Source: an uncultured Bacillota bacterium (GTDB lineage: Bacteria; Bacillota; Clostridia; Peptostreptococcales; Anaerovoracaceae). Taken from it: a stretch of 56,823 nucleotides of DNA. Positions 48,364 through 56,823 of this stretch are shown here, piece by piece. The notes under the pieces were generated by a model, which saw only the letters and a list, made by a program, of their open reading frames with translations, did not search any database and was not told the DNA's origin. Made by a program: the position numbers and the translations under genes. How positions within the stretch are numbered: the stretch's first letter is position 1; every line of letters begins with the position of its first letter. Where the stretch lies: contig CAKMKG010000025.1 of assembly GCA_927441425.1 (NCBI GenBank), forward strand, positions 1 through 56,823, read 5' to 3'.

Positions 48364-49536
48364 ATGTTAACAGTGATGGAGCTCCTCTCATTCCCATTGT
48401 TCCGCGGTTTTAAACTCGTATCCGGTTATGGCGGACTGTACAACCAAGTGTCCGGAACGGGCATTTTCGACTGGGAATCCTCCTATGAGGTCGAGAGAAA
48501 TTTTGAACCGGGAGAATTTATCGTCACAACGCTGTCTCTGGCAAGGAGCGATACCGCACTGGCAGAGAGCAGCATCCGGATGCTCATTGACAAAAATGTC
48601 AGTGCCATCGCTGTGAAGGATATCTATTTTCATGACATTTCAGAAGATCTGAAGGTCTATTCCGATTCCCATCAGGTTCCGGTTTTCTTTTTCTCGGATA
48701 CCTTCTTCGACGATATTATTTATATGATTAAAAATACGCTTTTAACACATAGTAGAGACCTGGACCTCGATGATCAAATCGGGTTTCTTTTGGACGGTGC
48801 TCACTCCCCGGAACAGAATAAAAGAAAGGCAAGGGAAATTAACCCTTTCTTCCACCCCCACCTGATCTGCTGTTTCTCATCAGGCCAAGAAGGCAGCCAA
48901 TGGCAAAAAGATCGAAAGGCGCTGCTGTTGGATCCGGAGGAAACGGTTTATTCCATCATCAATTATCAGCAGGGTATTCTGGTGATCTATTCTGTAAAGG
49001 ATCGGATTTCCGATCAAGTCAAGGCTTCCAGCGCATTTGATCTGGAAAACAAGTTGATGCAGTTTCTGGAGAAATGCGGATTAAGAAAGCGTGTCTCTCG
49101 GATTGGCATAAGCAGTACAGTGAAGGGTCTGGAAAATCTGGGAGAAATCCTTCAGGAGTGTCTTTACGCTCATTCCAGCTGTCAGCTGAATCAGGTGGAG
49201 GAGCTTAAATTCCGGGAATCCGGTTTAGACCAAATTTTACAGCCCATATGCAACAGCCCCTGGACAAGAAAATATTACGATGGTCTTCTCTCAGTCATCA
49301 CAGAGTATGACACCCTCCATGGGTCAAAGCTGATGGAGACACTGCTGGAATATGTAGGGAGCAATGGTGATATCAAGCTGACTGCACAAAAGCTGTATCA
49401 GCACAGCAATACGATAAGGTACCGTATCAGGAAGATTAGGATGCTGCTGAATCTGGGGGAAGACTTCAACTCTCTGGCCCAACTGCACTTGTTTGTACGC
49501 CTTCATCAGATCTACCGTAGCGCGGAATCTGTTTAA
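48364..49536 (+). CDS. PucR-family transcriptional regulator
   Basis: 390 residues from the ATG at 48364. The upstream in-frame extension to 48190 has no family similarity. The N-terminal PucR domain opens with LTVMELLSFPLFRGFKLVSG; a GGDEF-like middle region follows. The C-terminal HTH_30 helix-turn-helix reads DIKLTAQKLYQHSNTIRYRIRKI. Such regulators often control adjacent amino-acid or purine catabolic genes in response to a metabolite. It lies between the aminotransferase/hom pair and the permease/cysK group. Confidence 0.9.
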   Translation: MLTVMELLSFPLFRGFKLVSGYGGLYNQVSGTGIFDWESSYEVERNFEPGEFIVTTLSLARSDTALAESSIRMLIDKNVSAIAVKDIYFHDISEDLKVYSDSHQVPVFFFSDTFFDDIIYMIKNTLLTHSRDLDLDDQIGFLLDGAHSPEQNKRKAREINPFFHPHLICCFSSGQEGSQWQKDRKALLLDPEETVYSIINYQQGILVIYSVKDRISDQVKASSAFDLENKLMQFLEKCGLRKRVSRIGISSTVKGLENLGEILQECLYAHSSCQLNQVEELKFRESGLDQILQPICNSPWTRKYYDGLLSVITEYDTLHGSKLMETLLEYVGSNGDIKLTAQKLYQHSNTIRYRIRKIRMLLNLGEDFNSLAQLHLFVRLHQIYRSAESV

Positions 49537-49550
49537 CCCACTGTATCATT

Positions 49551-49581
49551 AAGAAAGGCTCTGCATCGCAGAGCCTTTCTT
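49551..49581. terminator. Bidirectional terminator
   Basis: AAGAAAGGCTCTGC-ATC-GCAGAGCCTTTCTT, a 14-bp perfect stem between the convergent regulator and permease genes. Confidence 0.9.
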
Positions 49582-49613
49582 GAATCAATACGTTTCCTTA
49601 TTTCAATCTCTTC

Positions 49614-50963
49614 TTACATCTTAACATCGTCAGTCGCATTTTTCCCATAGAGGAAGCCGCCGACGATGGCGATCATACAAATGATTACGAAAATGATAAA
49701 CTGTGGATTTGACAAGCCGCCGAACAGGACGAATAGTGATCCCAGCGTAGCAAGGGCAGGGCAAACCGCTCCATACCATATGCTCTTGATTTTACCTTCT
49801 CTCCAGAGTTTAAACACCTGATAGTAAAGAATGATATAAAGAACATAACTTACGGCAATGGCAATTTCCGCGATATCTCCGTTGATCAGTAGGCTGTATT
49901 TGTTTTGCAGATAATGGATCACCCACCAAACGCCGCTGACCGCGATGGCAAAGAAAGCGGAATTTACCGGCATGTTAAGCTTTGGATCGATTTTCTTGAG
50001 AGAATTGGAGAAGGGGATGGCATTTCTCAGCGCCAACGAATAGGGCAGTCTGATATATCCCAAAATGACCCCGTTCACGGTTCCCATTACAGAAATCGTA
50101 ACAAAAACGTAGATGATTCCCGCAAAAGTAGGTCCGAGCAGGTTGGTTGCGGCAACTGCCACGGCAGTATCGCCCATTTCCATAACCTGTTCCACTCCAA
50201 GATAGCCGGTGATGCCCAGGAAATACATCAAATACGCAGCCAGTACAAATAATGGTGCTGCGACCAACGCTCTTGGCACATTTCTTTTTGAATTTTTTAC
50301 CTCATGAGCGACTGCTGTGGAAACAACCCAACCGTCAAAGGAAAACGCAATCGGTCCGATTGCGGCAGCCCAGCCAAGGGTTGTTGTTGCCTTGATCGCT
50401 TCCGGGGAAGGATTCTGAATCGCTGCGATGGGATCTCCAAAAATGAGTCCGCCTATCGCGATGGCAAACAGCGGAATCAGCTTGATAATAACAGATGCTT
50501 CCTGAAATATTCCGCCGATTTTTGCAGACAAAATATTGTAGAAAAAGCAAATAAAGAACCAGACCAAACCAACTCCAATCATGCCGACAAAGGTTAATTC
50601 CCATCCCATGGTAAGGCCGACGTAGATTCCTACTACCCAGGAAATCAAAACAGTCAGGGTCGGATAGTAAATAAACACTTGAAACCAACCAAACATAGCC
50701 GCCCATCTTTTCCCGATGAACTCATTGGCGTAGGTAATGACTCCGCCGGGCTTGTCCGTTAACGCTGCCAACTGGCTGAAGGACAGGCATCCAAATACGA
50801 TCGTAAATGCAGCAATACAAAATACGAGTACTGCGAGTCCAACGTTACCATTGGTATAACCCAACATATCGTCGGATTTAAAGAAAATTCCGGAACCGAT
50901 TACGATTCCTACGATCATTGCAATAGTAGTGAATAAACCATATTCACGCCTCTGCTGCTCCAT
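49614..50963 (-). CDS. APC-family amino acid permease (SteT/LAT-like)
   Basis: 449 residues, twelve helices. The opening AMIVGIVIGSGIFFKSDDML and the DKPGGVITYANEFIG block are typical of the L-type/SteT exchangers, which swap neutral amino acids such as serine and threonine. The substrate is inferred only from family. It lies 48 nt downstream of cysK in the same direction. Confidence 0.9.
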   Translation of the reverse strand: MEQQRREYGLFTTIAMIVGIVIGSGIFFKSDDMLGYTNGNVGLAVLVFCIAAFTIVFGCLSFSQLAALTDKPGGVITYANEFIGKRWAAMFGWFQVFIYYPTLTVLISWVVGIYVGLTMGWELTFVGMIGVGLVWFFICFFYNILSAKIGGIFQEASVIIKLIPLFAIAIGGLIFGDPIAAIQNPSPEAIKATTTLGWAAAIGPIAFSFDGWVVSTAVAHEVKNSKRNVPRALVAAPLFVLAAYLMYFLGITGYLGVEQVMEMGDTAVAVAATNLLGPTFAGIIYVFVTISVMGTVNGVILGYIRLPYSLALRNAIPFSNSLKKIDPKLNMPVNSAFFAIAVSGVWWVIHYLQNKYSLLINGDIAEIAIAVSYVLYIILYYQVFKLWREGKIKSIWYGAVCPALATLGSLFVLFGGLSNPQFIIFVIICMIAIVGGFLYGKNATDDVKM

Positions 50964-51011
50964 AAATTACACACTCCTTTAATAATAGCTTTCGATTAGG
51001 GCCATTTTAGA

Positions 51012-51941
51012 TTAAATAAATAGATCTGATGATAAATACCGTTCCCCGGAATCAGGCAAAAGCACTACAATTCGCTTTCCGGCATTTTCCGGCCGTTTTG
51101 CGAGAAGTGTTCCTGCGAACAGGGCTGCTCCGGAGGAGATTCCCACAAGAAGGCCCTCTGTATGAGCGAGCATTCTTACGGTTTGGAAGGCATCCTCTGC
51201 CTTCACCTTGATGATTTCATCCAGGATACCGACATTCAGCACTGCGGGAACAAAGCCGGCGCCAATACCCTGAAGTTTATGTGGACCCGCTTCTCCTCCA
51301 GATAAAACCGGTGAATCAAAGGGTTCAACAGCGACTATTTTAACAAATCTGCTCTTTTCTTTTAATCCTTCCCCAACCCCGGTAACCGTTCCGCCTGTAC
51401 CAACGCCGGCAACGAAGATATCAACCTGCCCATCTGTGTCTTTCCAGATTTCTTCGGCTGTTGTTTCTTTATGAATCCTAGGATTTGCAGGGTTGGTAAA
51501 CTGACCGGGAATAAATGAATTTGGGATCTCCGCAGCTAATTTTTCCGCTTCTTCGATTGCACCCTTCATACCCTGGATCGCCGGAGTAAGAACCAGCTCC
51601 GCCCCAAGGGCCATCAAAAGCTTCCTCCGCTCCAGACTCATACTTTCCGGCATCGTTAAGATCGTGCGGTAACCTCTGGCCGTTGCAACAAAGGCGAGAC
51701 CGATCCCGGTATTTCCGCTGGTCGGTTCTACAATCACGCTGTCTGCCTTCAATTTACCATTCTTTTCCGCATCGTCGATCATTGCCAGTGCAGCTCTGTC
51801 TTTTACGCTTCCCAATGGATTAAAACATTCCAGCTTTGCGATCAATACTGCATTTTCTGCTCCGGCTTTTCTGCTGTACTGTTCAAGATAAAGTAATGGC
51901 GTATTTCCTACCAATTCCGTCAGGTTTTTTGAAATTTTCAT
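51012..51941 (-). CDS. cysK: Cysteine synthase A (O-acetylserine sulfhydrylase)
   Basis: PLP enzyme making cysteine from O-acetylserine and sulfide. 309 residues; Lys47 in NPLGSVKDR binds PLP, and [11 protein letters not shown] and [14 protein letters not shown] form the cofactor loops. AGGAGGT precedes the ATG. No cysE is nearby, so it may also work in reverse on cysteine or related amino acids. Confidence 0.95.
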   Translation of the reverse strand: MKISKNLTELVGNTPLLYLEQYSRKAGAENAVLIAKLECFNPLGSVKDRAALAMIDDAEKNGKLKADSVIVEPTSGNTGIGLAFVATARGYRTILTMPESMSLERRKLLMALGAELVLTPAIQGMKGAIEEAEKLAAEIPNSFIPGQFTNPANPRIHKETTAEEIWKDTDGQVDIFVAGVGTGGTVTGVGEGLKEKSRFVKIVAVEPFDSPVLSGGEAGPHKLQGIGAGFVPAVLNVGILDEIIKVKAEDAFQTVRMLAHTEGLLVGISSGAALFAGTLLAKRPENAGKRIVVLLPDSGERYLSSDLFI

Positions 51942-51976
51942 AAGAACACCTCCTGTTTATCTTACGAGTTTTCGTC

Positions 51977-52924
51977 TTATTTCAATGACATGGTTTCTTT
52001 CTTTTTCCTGTCGGGAAGTTGTGAAATAATGATTGCTGCGAACATCAGGAGACAGCCGGCAATTTCTCTTGTCGTCATCATCTCATTCAGCAGCAGGAAT
52101 CCAAATACGGCGGCAAAAACAGCCTCTAGACTTAGAATCAGAGAAGCAACTGTCGGATTTGTATGTCTCTGCCCAAGAATCTGGAAGGTGAATCCAACTC
52201 CTCCGGATAATATTCCTGCATATAAAATCGGAATCGCACCATCTATAATAGCGGAAAGGGATATCCCTTCAAAAATCAATGATCCGATAAAGCTGATGCC
52301 TGCAACAACGGCAAACTGATACATCGACATTCTGACCGGATCCGATACCTTCGTCAAAAAATAATCGATGACCAGAATATGCATTGCCCAAAATCCGGCA
52401 CCGATGAGAACGATCAAATCTCCCGGTGCAATGGTAAAGGAGCTTGTTATGCATAAAAAATAGAGGCCTATAGTTCCTATTGCAACGCCAATCCAGCTTT
52501 TCAGTTTCGGTCTGTGTTTCAGAACCACGCTGAAGAGCGGCACCAAAACTATGTATAAGGCTGTAATAAAGCCAGTCTTACCGGCAGAAGTGGAAACAAG
52601 TCCGATTTGCTGAAAGATGCTGGCAGCAAATAATACGCAGCCGCAGGTAATGCTTGCCTTGATCAAGATCCCTTTCTGTTGCTTCCGCTCAGCAGGCGTG
52701 GGTACCTTTTCTTCAGAAATTCTTCCCGATGCCTGTTTTTTTGAAGATTGATCCATAAGGGATACAACCGGGATCAAGACGAGTGCCGCTAATACAAATC
52801 TCGTCCAGTTAAAAGTGAGCGGACCGACAAAATCCATTCCGACACGCTGCGCTACAAACGCCGAACCCCAAATGATCGAAGTAGTTAATAATAAGAGATT
52901 TCCTGTAAGCTGTTTCCTATCCAC
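51977..52924 (-). CDS. EamA/DMT-superfamily metabolite exporter
   Basis: 315 residues, ten helices in two EamA repeats (LLLTTSIIWGSAFVAQRVG; LIVLIGAGFWAMHILVIDYF). It starts at a GTG with AGGAGTGAG upstream. Family members often export amino acids such as cysteine derivatives, threonine or homoserine; the adjacent cysK makes a sulfur amino acid a reasonable guess. First gene of the EamA-cysK-permease group. Confidence 0.9.
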   Translation of the reverse strand: MDRKQLTGNLLLLTTSIIWGSAFVAQRVGMDFVGPLTFNWTRFVLAALVLIPVVSLMDQSSKKQASGRISEEKVPTPAERKQQKGILIKASITCGCVLFAASIFQQIGLVSTSAGKTGFITALYIVLVPLFSVVLKHRPKLKSWIGVAIGTIGLYFLCITSSFTIAPGDLIVLIGAGFWAMHILVIDYFLTKVSDPVRMSMYQFAVVAGISFIGSLIFEGISLSAIIDGAIPILYAGILSGGVGFTFQILGQRHTNPTVASLILSLEAVFAAVFGFLLLNEMMTTREIAGCLLMFAAIIISQLPDRKKKETMSLK

Positions 52925-53077
52925 TCTTTCTCACTCCTGTCCGAAGGCAACGATATAAATTATAATTCCTTAAATAGTATAGTTGAAAAATATCCCAAAA
53001 GCAATCATTACTGCTATCATGCCCAACAAGACTTTCCTCCATACTTTCTTCTGTGGTAGTTATAAACCTGGATAAAA

Positions 53078-53118
53078 AACAAAACGATGAAAGGAAAGTC
53101 TCCCTCCATCGTTCTAAA
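53078..53118 (-). terminator. Terminator of the kinase-EFR1 pair
   Basis: On the minus strand AACGATG pairs with CATCGTT around a partly paired interior, followed by TTGTTTTTT. Confidence 0.75.
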
Positions 53119-53155
53119 CGAATATTGAATGGATAACATATGGAGATCAAATGGA

Positions 53156-54064
53156 TCAATCCTTATCCAGCAGATAGTTCTTTACTCCTTTATACAGCAA
53201 TCCTTTGCAGCACTTTTCCACGGGCTCCAGCTTCACGTCCTTCATGCGCTGTTCAACCGCGTCCAAATCATAACCGTTTTTTAGCACAAACTTACCCCTG
53301 ACCCGAATCGCACCGGCTGGGCAGCCATAAATGCAACGCATGCAAATGACACATCGGTCCTTAAACCGTGGTTTCGAAGCCGTTTCGGGCAGTTCAATAT
53401 TTCTCGTGGGGCAGTTCAGCTCACACCATCCGCAGCCTGTGCATTCGTCGGCAATCTCAAATCTCTGTGCAAATTGATAGGCGTTCTCCCGTTCCAACTC
53501 GGATACCCTCCTAGAGACAAATCCTTTGCCGAAGCGGGTACGATGCACCTTTCCTGCAAGTAGCTGGTCGACGATACGGGATACTCTTTCGGGGATTACA
53601 TTGATCAGACGCATGGCCAAATGATCACTATATTCGATCAGTACGTTGGTAGGCATGCAAAGCATCCGATCATAAACAATCCGGAAGCCCCTGTCTTCCA
53701 GTGCCTTGCAGCAGTCGCTCCGGCATCCTGTATTAGGCCACATCTCTCCCCCTCCTGAAACGGAAAGCACAGCAATTTTTTCCCCGGCTTCCTGTCCGGT
53801 TACGCTCTCGATCCATTCATAAACAGGCCTCGGCGCATCAAAGGCGTAAACAGGGTAGAGTAATATATTCAAATCCATAACCCTATTTCCCTGATCCGCC
53901 GGGGTGTCCTTCTGCTCCTGTAAGGATTCCCCCAGGTTCTTGATCAGAACGTCAAGCCCCCGGCTCTTCAGTTCCTTTTCAAATACATCTGCGATCCTTT
54001 TCGTTCCGCCGGTTCCAGAGAAGTATAAGAGCCGCACACTGTTGACTGTGTTGGGTTGATCCAT
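53156..54064 (-). CDS. EFR1-type protein: flavodoxin-like domain fused to a 2[4Fe-4S] ferredoxin
   Basis: 302 residues from the ATG at 54064 (GGAGGGAGGA). The N-terminal flavodoxin-like fold has the phosphate loop YFSGTGGTKRIADVF. The C-terminus holds two cluster motifs, CTGCGWCELNCP and CVICMRCIYGCP. Such EFR1-family proteins are common in anaerobes, with unclear partners. It begins 16 nt after the histidine kinase, so the two are probably one operon, linking a membrane signal to a redox protein. Confidence 0.88.
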   Translation of the reverse strand: MDQPNTVNSVRLLYFSGTGGTKRIADVFEKELKSRGLDVLIKNLGESLQEQKDTPADQGNRVMDLNILLYPVYAFDAPRPVYEWIESVTGQEAGEKIAVLSVSGGGEMWPNTGCRSDCCKALEDRGFRIVYDRMLCMPTNVLIEYSDHLAMRLINVIPERVSRIVDQLLAGKVHRTRFGKGFVSRRVSELERENAYQFAQRFEIADECTGCGWCELNCPTRNIELPETASKPRFKDRCVICMRCIYGCPAGAIRVRGKFVLKNGYDLDAVEQRMKDVKLEPVEKCCKGLLYKGVKNYLLDKD

Positions 54065-54080
54065 TTTCCTCCCTCCAATC

Positions 54081-55955
54081 CTATGATTTGGGCTTTTGGG
54101 GCACAATGATTTCTACCGCGGTGCCCCCCTTATTTCTGCTGATGATTTTCATCTCCGTCCCGAATTTCAGCTTTAACCTTGCATTGATATTAGCGAGTCC
54201 TGCCGCTGAGGACCTATCGCTTAAAATTTCCTCTATTTTGTCTTCCGGTATTCCGATGCCGTTGTCTTCCACGCGGATATGGGTATCCCCTTGCTCGTTC
54301 CACACCTTGATCTTGACGGTGCCGCCTTCCACCCTCTTCATGAGCCCGTGCCGCACGGCGTTTTCAACGATCGGTTGGATGCAAAACAGAGGAATCAACA
54401 CATGGGGATTTTCTTCAATCTCATACTCCACATTGAGCCGTTCCTGGAATCTTGCCTTTTCTATAGATAGATATGCCTTCGCCAGATCCATCTCTTTTGA
54501 TAGGGTGGTCAGACCGGAGGTATTGCTAAAATCGAAGCAGCCGCGAAGATAATCGGAGAAATCCAGAAGCAAGGCTTTTGCTTTTTTCGGCTCTGTTCCG
54601 ATCATATGGGAAATCGCGCTTAAGGCGTTGTAAATAAAATGCGGTTTGATCTGCGCTTGCAGAAAAGCAAGGTCCGTTTCATGAAGCCTTTCGTACAGCC
54701 GCTTTCTCTCATCTGTAAATCGTGCATACTGCATCGCCATAATAAAGGACTGTATGACTGCGAAGCCCGCAAGACCGACGCCAAGGCGATAACCGGTATC
54801 AATCCATTGCATATACACCAGTATGTCATTCACGGTGCCTGCCGCGATAAAGAGGATGCCCGCCAAATATAATCCTGCCTCTCTCCTTTTATCCTTGATC
54901 GATCGTACGGCTGAGTAGAGTACAATGACGCACGTGATCATAGGGATGATCAGATACGAGAAAAAAATAGTGGAATAAAGATAGGGTTCTGTGATAACAA
55001 CAATGAGAGCATAGAGAATGCTGACCGCTACAAGGAATTGTATCAGCCATTTCGGAAGCGTATCCCGGAACATATAATTTACATACAGTAGCATGGATGC
55101 AGTCAAGACCGGTATTGACACCGTAACGAGTCTGGATGCAATTACAAACGGCAGTTCCGGGAAAAAGTCCATGATATAGGTTGTGTTTGATATCAATCCC
55201 CGCACAGCCACCGCAACGCAAAAGACGGTAAAGCTTAGAAGCTTATAATCCTGTCTTCTGTAGAGAAACAAGACGAAGTGATACGTCCCTGCAAATAGGC
55301 AAATTCCAACCAAAATCAGATCGATGGCGGTTTCCACGGCATCCTTCCAGAATATTTTGTCAGGAGTTCCTATAACGAAGCTTTGCCCGATTCCCCCATG
55401 CACATGGGATTCATTATGAATTTGGAGAACAATTTCGATCTGTTCACTGCTCGGTTGAAACATAAACGAATCGGGATCGAGAAACCGGAAGGATGTACCG
55501 CCCAGTTCCCCATTTCCTACTAAAAGCTCCCCGTTGATATATAAGGCATATTCCGTGTAGAGCTCCGGGGCTGCTATCCCAAGCATTTCCTCTTGCTCCG
55601 CCGTATTGATCACAAGACGGTAAGTGGCGTCTCCCTTTGATGGCAGTGTCAAACCGTCATATTTTGTCCAGTAAACAGGTACCGGATAAGCGCCGGTCAT
55701 TTGAGGGGAGCTACCGGCAAACTCCTCCGGCATGATGATCTGATCCCAATAAAATTCCCAGTCTCCGTCCAGCTTTACATTCCCGCCATTCTCAAAATCC
55801 CATTCTGATAGATCAAGAGTTCCGTTTTTTACAATCGTATTTTTTTCCTGGGAAGAAACTCCCCATATGGAGAACAACGCAATAATGAGGATGATCGTTC
55901 CCAGCGCGATCACCAGCGGTATAAGCATCTGTGAAATTTTAAAATTCTTTTCCAT
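54081..55955 (-). CDS. Sensor histidine kinase with 7TMR-DISM sensor, LytS-type kinase
   Basis: 624 residues. Helix 1 spans ~12-33. An extracytoplasmic beta-sandwich (7TMR-DISMED2 type: WDFENGGNVKLDGDWEFYW, ALYINGELLVGNGELGG) covers ~45-200. A seven-helix domain spans ~215-415. The His_kinase domain has the LytS-type motif LQAQIKPHFIYNALSAI and the ATP-binding lid NGIGIPEDKI. The outer domain is carbohydrate-binding-like. No response regulator gene is adjacent, so the kinase is an orphan in this window; only the EFR1 protein follows. Confidence 0.92.
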   Translation of the reverse strand: MEKNFKISQMLIPLVIALGTIILIIALFSIWGVSSQEKNTIVKNGTLDLSEWDFENGGNVKLDGDWEFYWDQIIMPEEFAGSSPQMTGAYPVPVYWTKYDGLTLPSKGDATYRLVINTAEQEEMLGIAAPELYTEYALYINGELLVGNGELGGTSFRFLDPDSFMFQPSSEQIEIVLQIHNESHVHGGIGQSFVIGTPDKIFWKDAVETAIDLILVGICLFAGTYHFVLFLYRRQDYKLLSFTVFCVAVAVRGLISNTTYIMDFFPELPFVIASRLVTVSIPVLTASMLLYVNYMFRDTLPKWLIQFLVAVSILYALIVVITEPYLYSTIFFSYLIIPMITCVIVLYSAVRSIKDKRREAGLYLAGILFIAAGTVNDILVYMQWIDTGYRLGVGLAGFAVIQSFIMAMQYARFTDERKRLYERLHETDLAFLQAQIKPHFIYNALSAISHMIGTEPKKAKALLLDFSDYLRGCFDFSNTSGLTTLSKEMDLAKAYLSIEKARFQERLNVEYEIEENPHVLIPLFCIQPIVENAVRHGLMKRVEGGTVKIKVWNEQGDTHIRVEDNGIGIPEDKIEEILSDRSSAAGLANINARLKLKFGTEMKIISRNKGGTAVEIIVPQKPKS

Positions 55956-56123
55956 CCAATTTCACCAAAATTGCAATTGTTTTTAACATTGTATCAGAAA
56001 ATATTGGCAATGTCTTTTACAAATTTCAATGGGGAATCAAAGATTTTTATTGATTCAATTGATGATTGCACGAACACTTCACAGTTTGGAATCCTGCCAT
56101 TTTAACTTTTTGAAAATAAATGA

Positions 56124-56152
56124 TTGACATGAGTAAAATTCCTCGTTATTAT
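56124..56152 (+). promoter_or_regulatory. Sigma-A promoter of the right-end leader transcript
   Basis: TTGACA, a 17-nt spacer and TATTAT (TATAAA follows directly). It reads toward the leader ORF and the RsgA-like gene. Confidence 0.75.
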
Positions 56153-56192
56153 TATAAATTGGTAATAATAAAAATTAGAGAGGGTGAGATTT

Positions 56193-56270
56193 GTGTCGGC
56201 AATAAAATTTAATAAGGCAATTGTATATGTAGTACTGTCGACATGCAGCCTCTGGGAGAACCGGGTCTGA
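56193..56270 (+). CDS. 25-codon leader ORF
   Basis: A GTG start with GAGGGTGAG nine bases upstream opens a frame of 25 codons to TGA. The peptide starts MSAIKFNKAIVYVV and ends CSLWENRV. It lies between a strong promoter and a terminator, ahead of the RsgA-like gene, so it could be a leader peptide, a remnant of a longer gene, or chance. The rest of the 460-bp gap (55956-56415) holds the promoter, the terminator and otherwise AT-rich DNA. Confidence 0.4.
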   Translation: MSAIKFNKAIVYVVLSTCSLWENRV

Positions 56271-56313
56271 TCAATGAACTGATTAGGCCTTATATGATAT
56301 GATTTGGTTCCCT

Positions 56314-56347
56314 AACCGCAGGCATCATGTTGCAATGCGGTTTTTTT
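56314..56347 (+). terminator. Terminator or attenuator upstream of the RsgA-like gene
   Basis: AACCGCA pairs with TGCGG(TT) around a 15-nt loop, followed by seven Ts. It lies 68 nt before the next start codon, so it may attenuate transcription into it. Confidence 0.75.
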
Positions 56348-56415
56348 GCGTGTGTTTGACAGTACTCTCTTTCAAGATATAAGTCACTGCACAATAAAAT
56401 TAGGGAGAATCCAAA

Positions 56416-56823
56416 ATGAAAAAGAAAAGATCAAAAGAGATTAACAATGCCATGGAAACGAATACCAAGGTTTTTCAGGCTATTGTTGTAAATATAACAA
56501 ATAAGCAAGTTCAGGTATTACTTGAAAGCAAGCTAGTTCCTTGCCTGATTCCCGGCGCGCTGGTACCTCACAAGAATTCTCTGGTTGTGGGCGATGAGGT
56601 TGAGATAGGCCTTGTAGGGAATGACCAATATCGGCTGGTAAACATCCTGCCAAGAAAAAACGCTTTCTTTCGGGGAGACCGGCGATCACAAAGGGAGGAA
56701 ATCCTGGTAGCCGCGAACGTTCAGTATCTACTGACAATTGTGACCGCTGATTATCTGATCAATCAAGCCGGTTATCCGGAGGCAGCAATGATTGCTGCCA
56801 GGCGATCAGGGATAAAAGTCGGA
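56416..56823 (+). CDS. RsgA-like ribosome small-subunit-dependent GTPase, N-terminal part
   Basis: An open frame of 136 codons continues past the right edge. The OB-fold (residues ~20-75, VGDEVEIGL) and the linker LPRKNAFFRGDRRSQREEILVA followed by NVQYLLTIVTA match the N-terminal part of RsgA (YloQ), the GTPase that matures the 30S subunit. The circularly permuted GTPase motifs would lie beyond the window. The charged N-terminus is longer than usual, and the segment after TIVTA differs from typical RsgA, so it may be a paralogue. Start with GGGAG upstream. Confidence 0.7.
   Translation, partial: MKKKRSKEINNAMETNTKVFQAIVVNITNKQVQVLLESKLVPCLIPGALVPHKNSLVVGDEVEIGLVGNDQYRLVNILPRKNAFFRGDRRSQREEILVAANVQYLLTIVTADYLINQAGYPEAAMIAARRSGIKVG

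Noticed and set aside
52917..53159. 80-codon minus-strand ORF between the EamA and EFR1 genes
   Set aside because: It covers a terminator and promoter region, has unlikely composition (Trp, Phe and Cys rich) and no good ribosome binding site.
56193..56347. Known riboswitch class (TPP, yybP-ykoY, M-box, T-box) in the right-end leader
   Set aside because: None of the conserved core blocks I can recall could be aligned; kept only as an unclassified leader.
56349..56372. GACAGTACT near the RsgA-like gene as a second end of the 45513 palindromic element
   Set aside because: The match to GACAGAGTACT has a gap and no partner inverted repeat is present nearby.

Overview
The window reads as chromosomal DNA from an anaerobic, endospore-forming, low-to-moderate-GC bacterium of class Clostridia (Bacillota). 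The evidence is a clostridial 2[4Fe-4S] ferredoxin, Rex, a CIRCE-controlled groESL operon, a CotF-type coat protein, a YtvI-like sporulation membrane protein, AGGAGG-type ribosome binding sites throughout and an ornithine/alanine racemase. The many amino-acid transporters suggest an amino-acid fermenter, perhaps near the Anaerovoracaceae (old Clostridiales family XIII). That placement is inference. I saw no tRNA, rRNA, CRISPR array, transposase or phage gene.

Layout. 1-2430 is an AT-rich accessory stretch with small secreted or membrane-anchored proteins of unknown function. Two of them are divergent and share an unusual 33-nt promoter-like element; a fourth gene is broken by an in-frame TGA. 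From 2514 to 37236 almost everything lies on the minus strand: guaB-guaA with an M15 carboxypeptidase upstream; an amino-acid permease / sensor kinase / sigma-54 regulator / 2-enoate-reductase-like operon; groES-groEL; DUF554 / 8-oxoguanine glycosylase / P-loop-Asp23 protein; (plus-strand ferredoxin) rex; acpP; tsaE-CDF-tsaB-rimI-small ORF-tsaD-ABC-F; an FMN riboswitch driving ribU; pepV; and a branched-chain amino-acid (Liv) ABC system with three different binding proteins, followed by an Nfu-type protein and a CapA-family protein.

37.5-56.8 kb is a mosaic of short units: a rubredoxin-like protein, a CotF-like coat protein, YtvI-like protein, zupT, an ornithine/alanine racemase with two tandem acyl-CoA synthetases, homoserine dehydrogenase with a cysteine-desulfurase-like enzyme, a PucR-type regulator, an APC permease, cysK and an EamA exporter, then an EFR1-type flavodoxin/ferredoxin with an orphan 7TMR-DISM histidine kinase. 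The right edge cuts an RsgA-like GTPase preceded by a transcribed leader with a 25-codon ORF.

How the parts fit. Purine (guaAB), tRNA t6A (tsaBDE, rimI) and protein-folding genes are housekeeping. Liv, two APC permeases, pepV, the racemase, homoserine dehydrogenase and CysK point to a lifestyle centred on peptide and amino-acid uptake and conversion. Rex and ferredoxin indicate fermentative redox control. The least explained parts are the matched divergent promoters at the left end, the permease-kinase-sigma-54-reductase operon, the P-loop/Asp23 fusion, the kinase-EFR1 pair and several nested palindromic intergenic elements.
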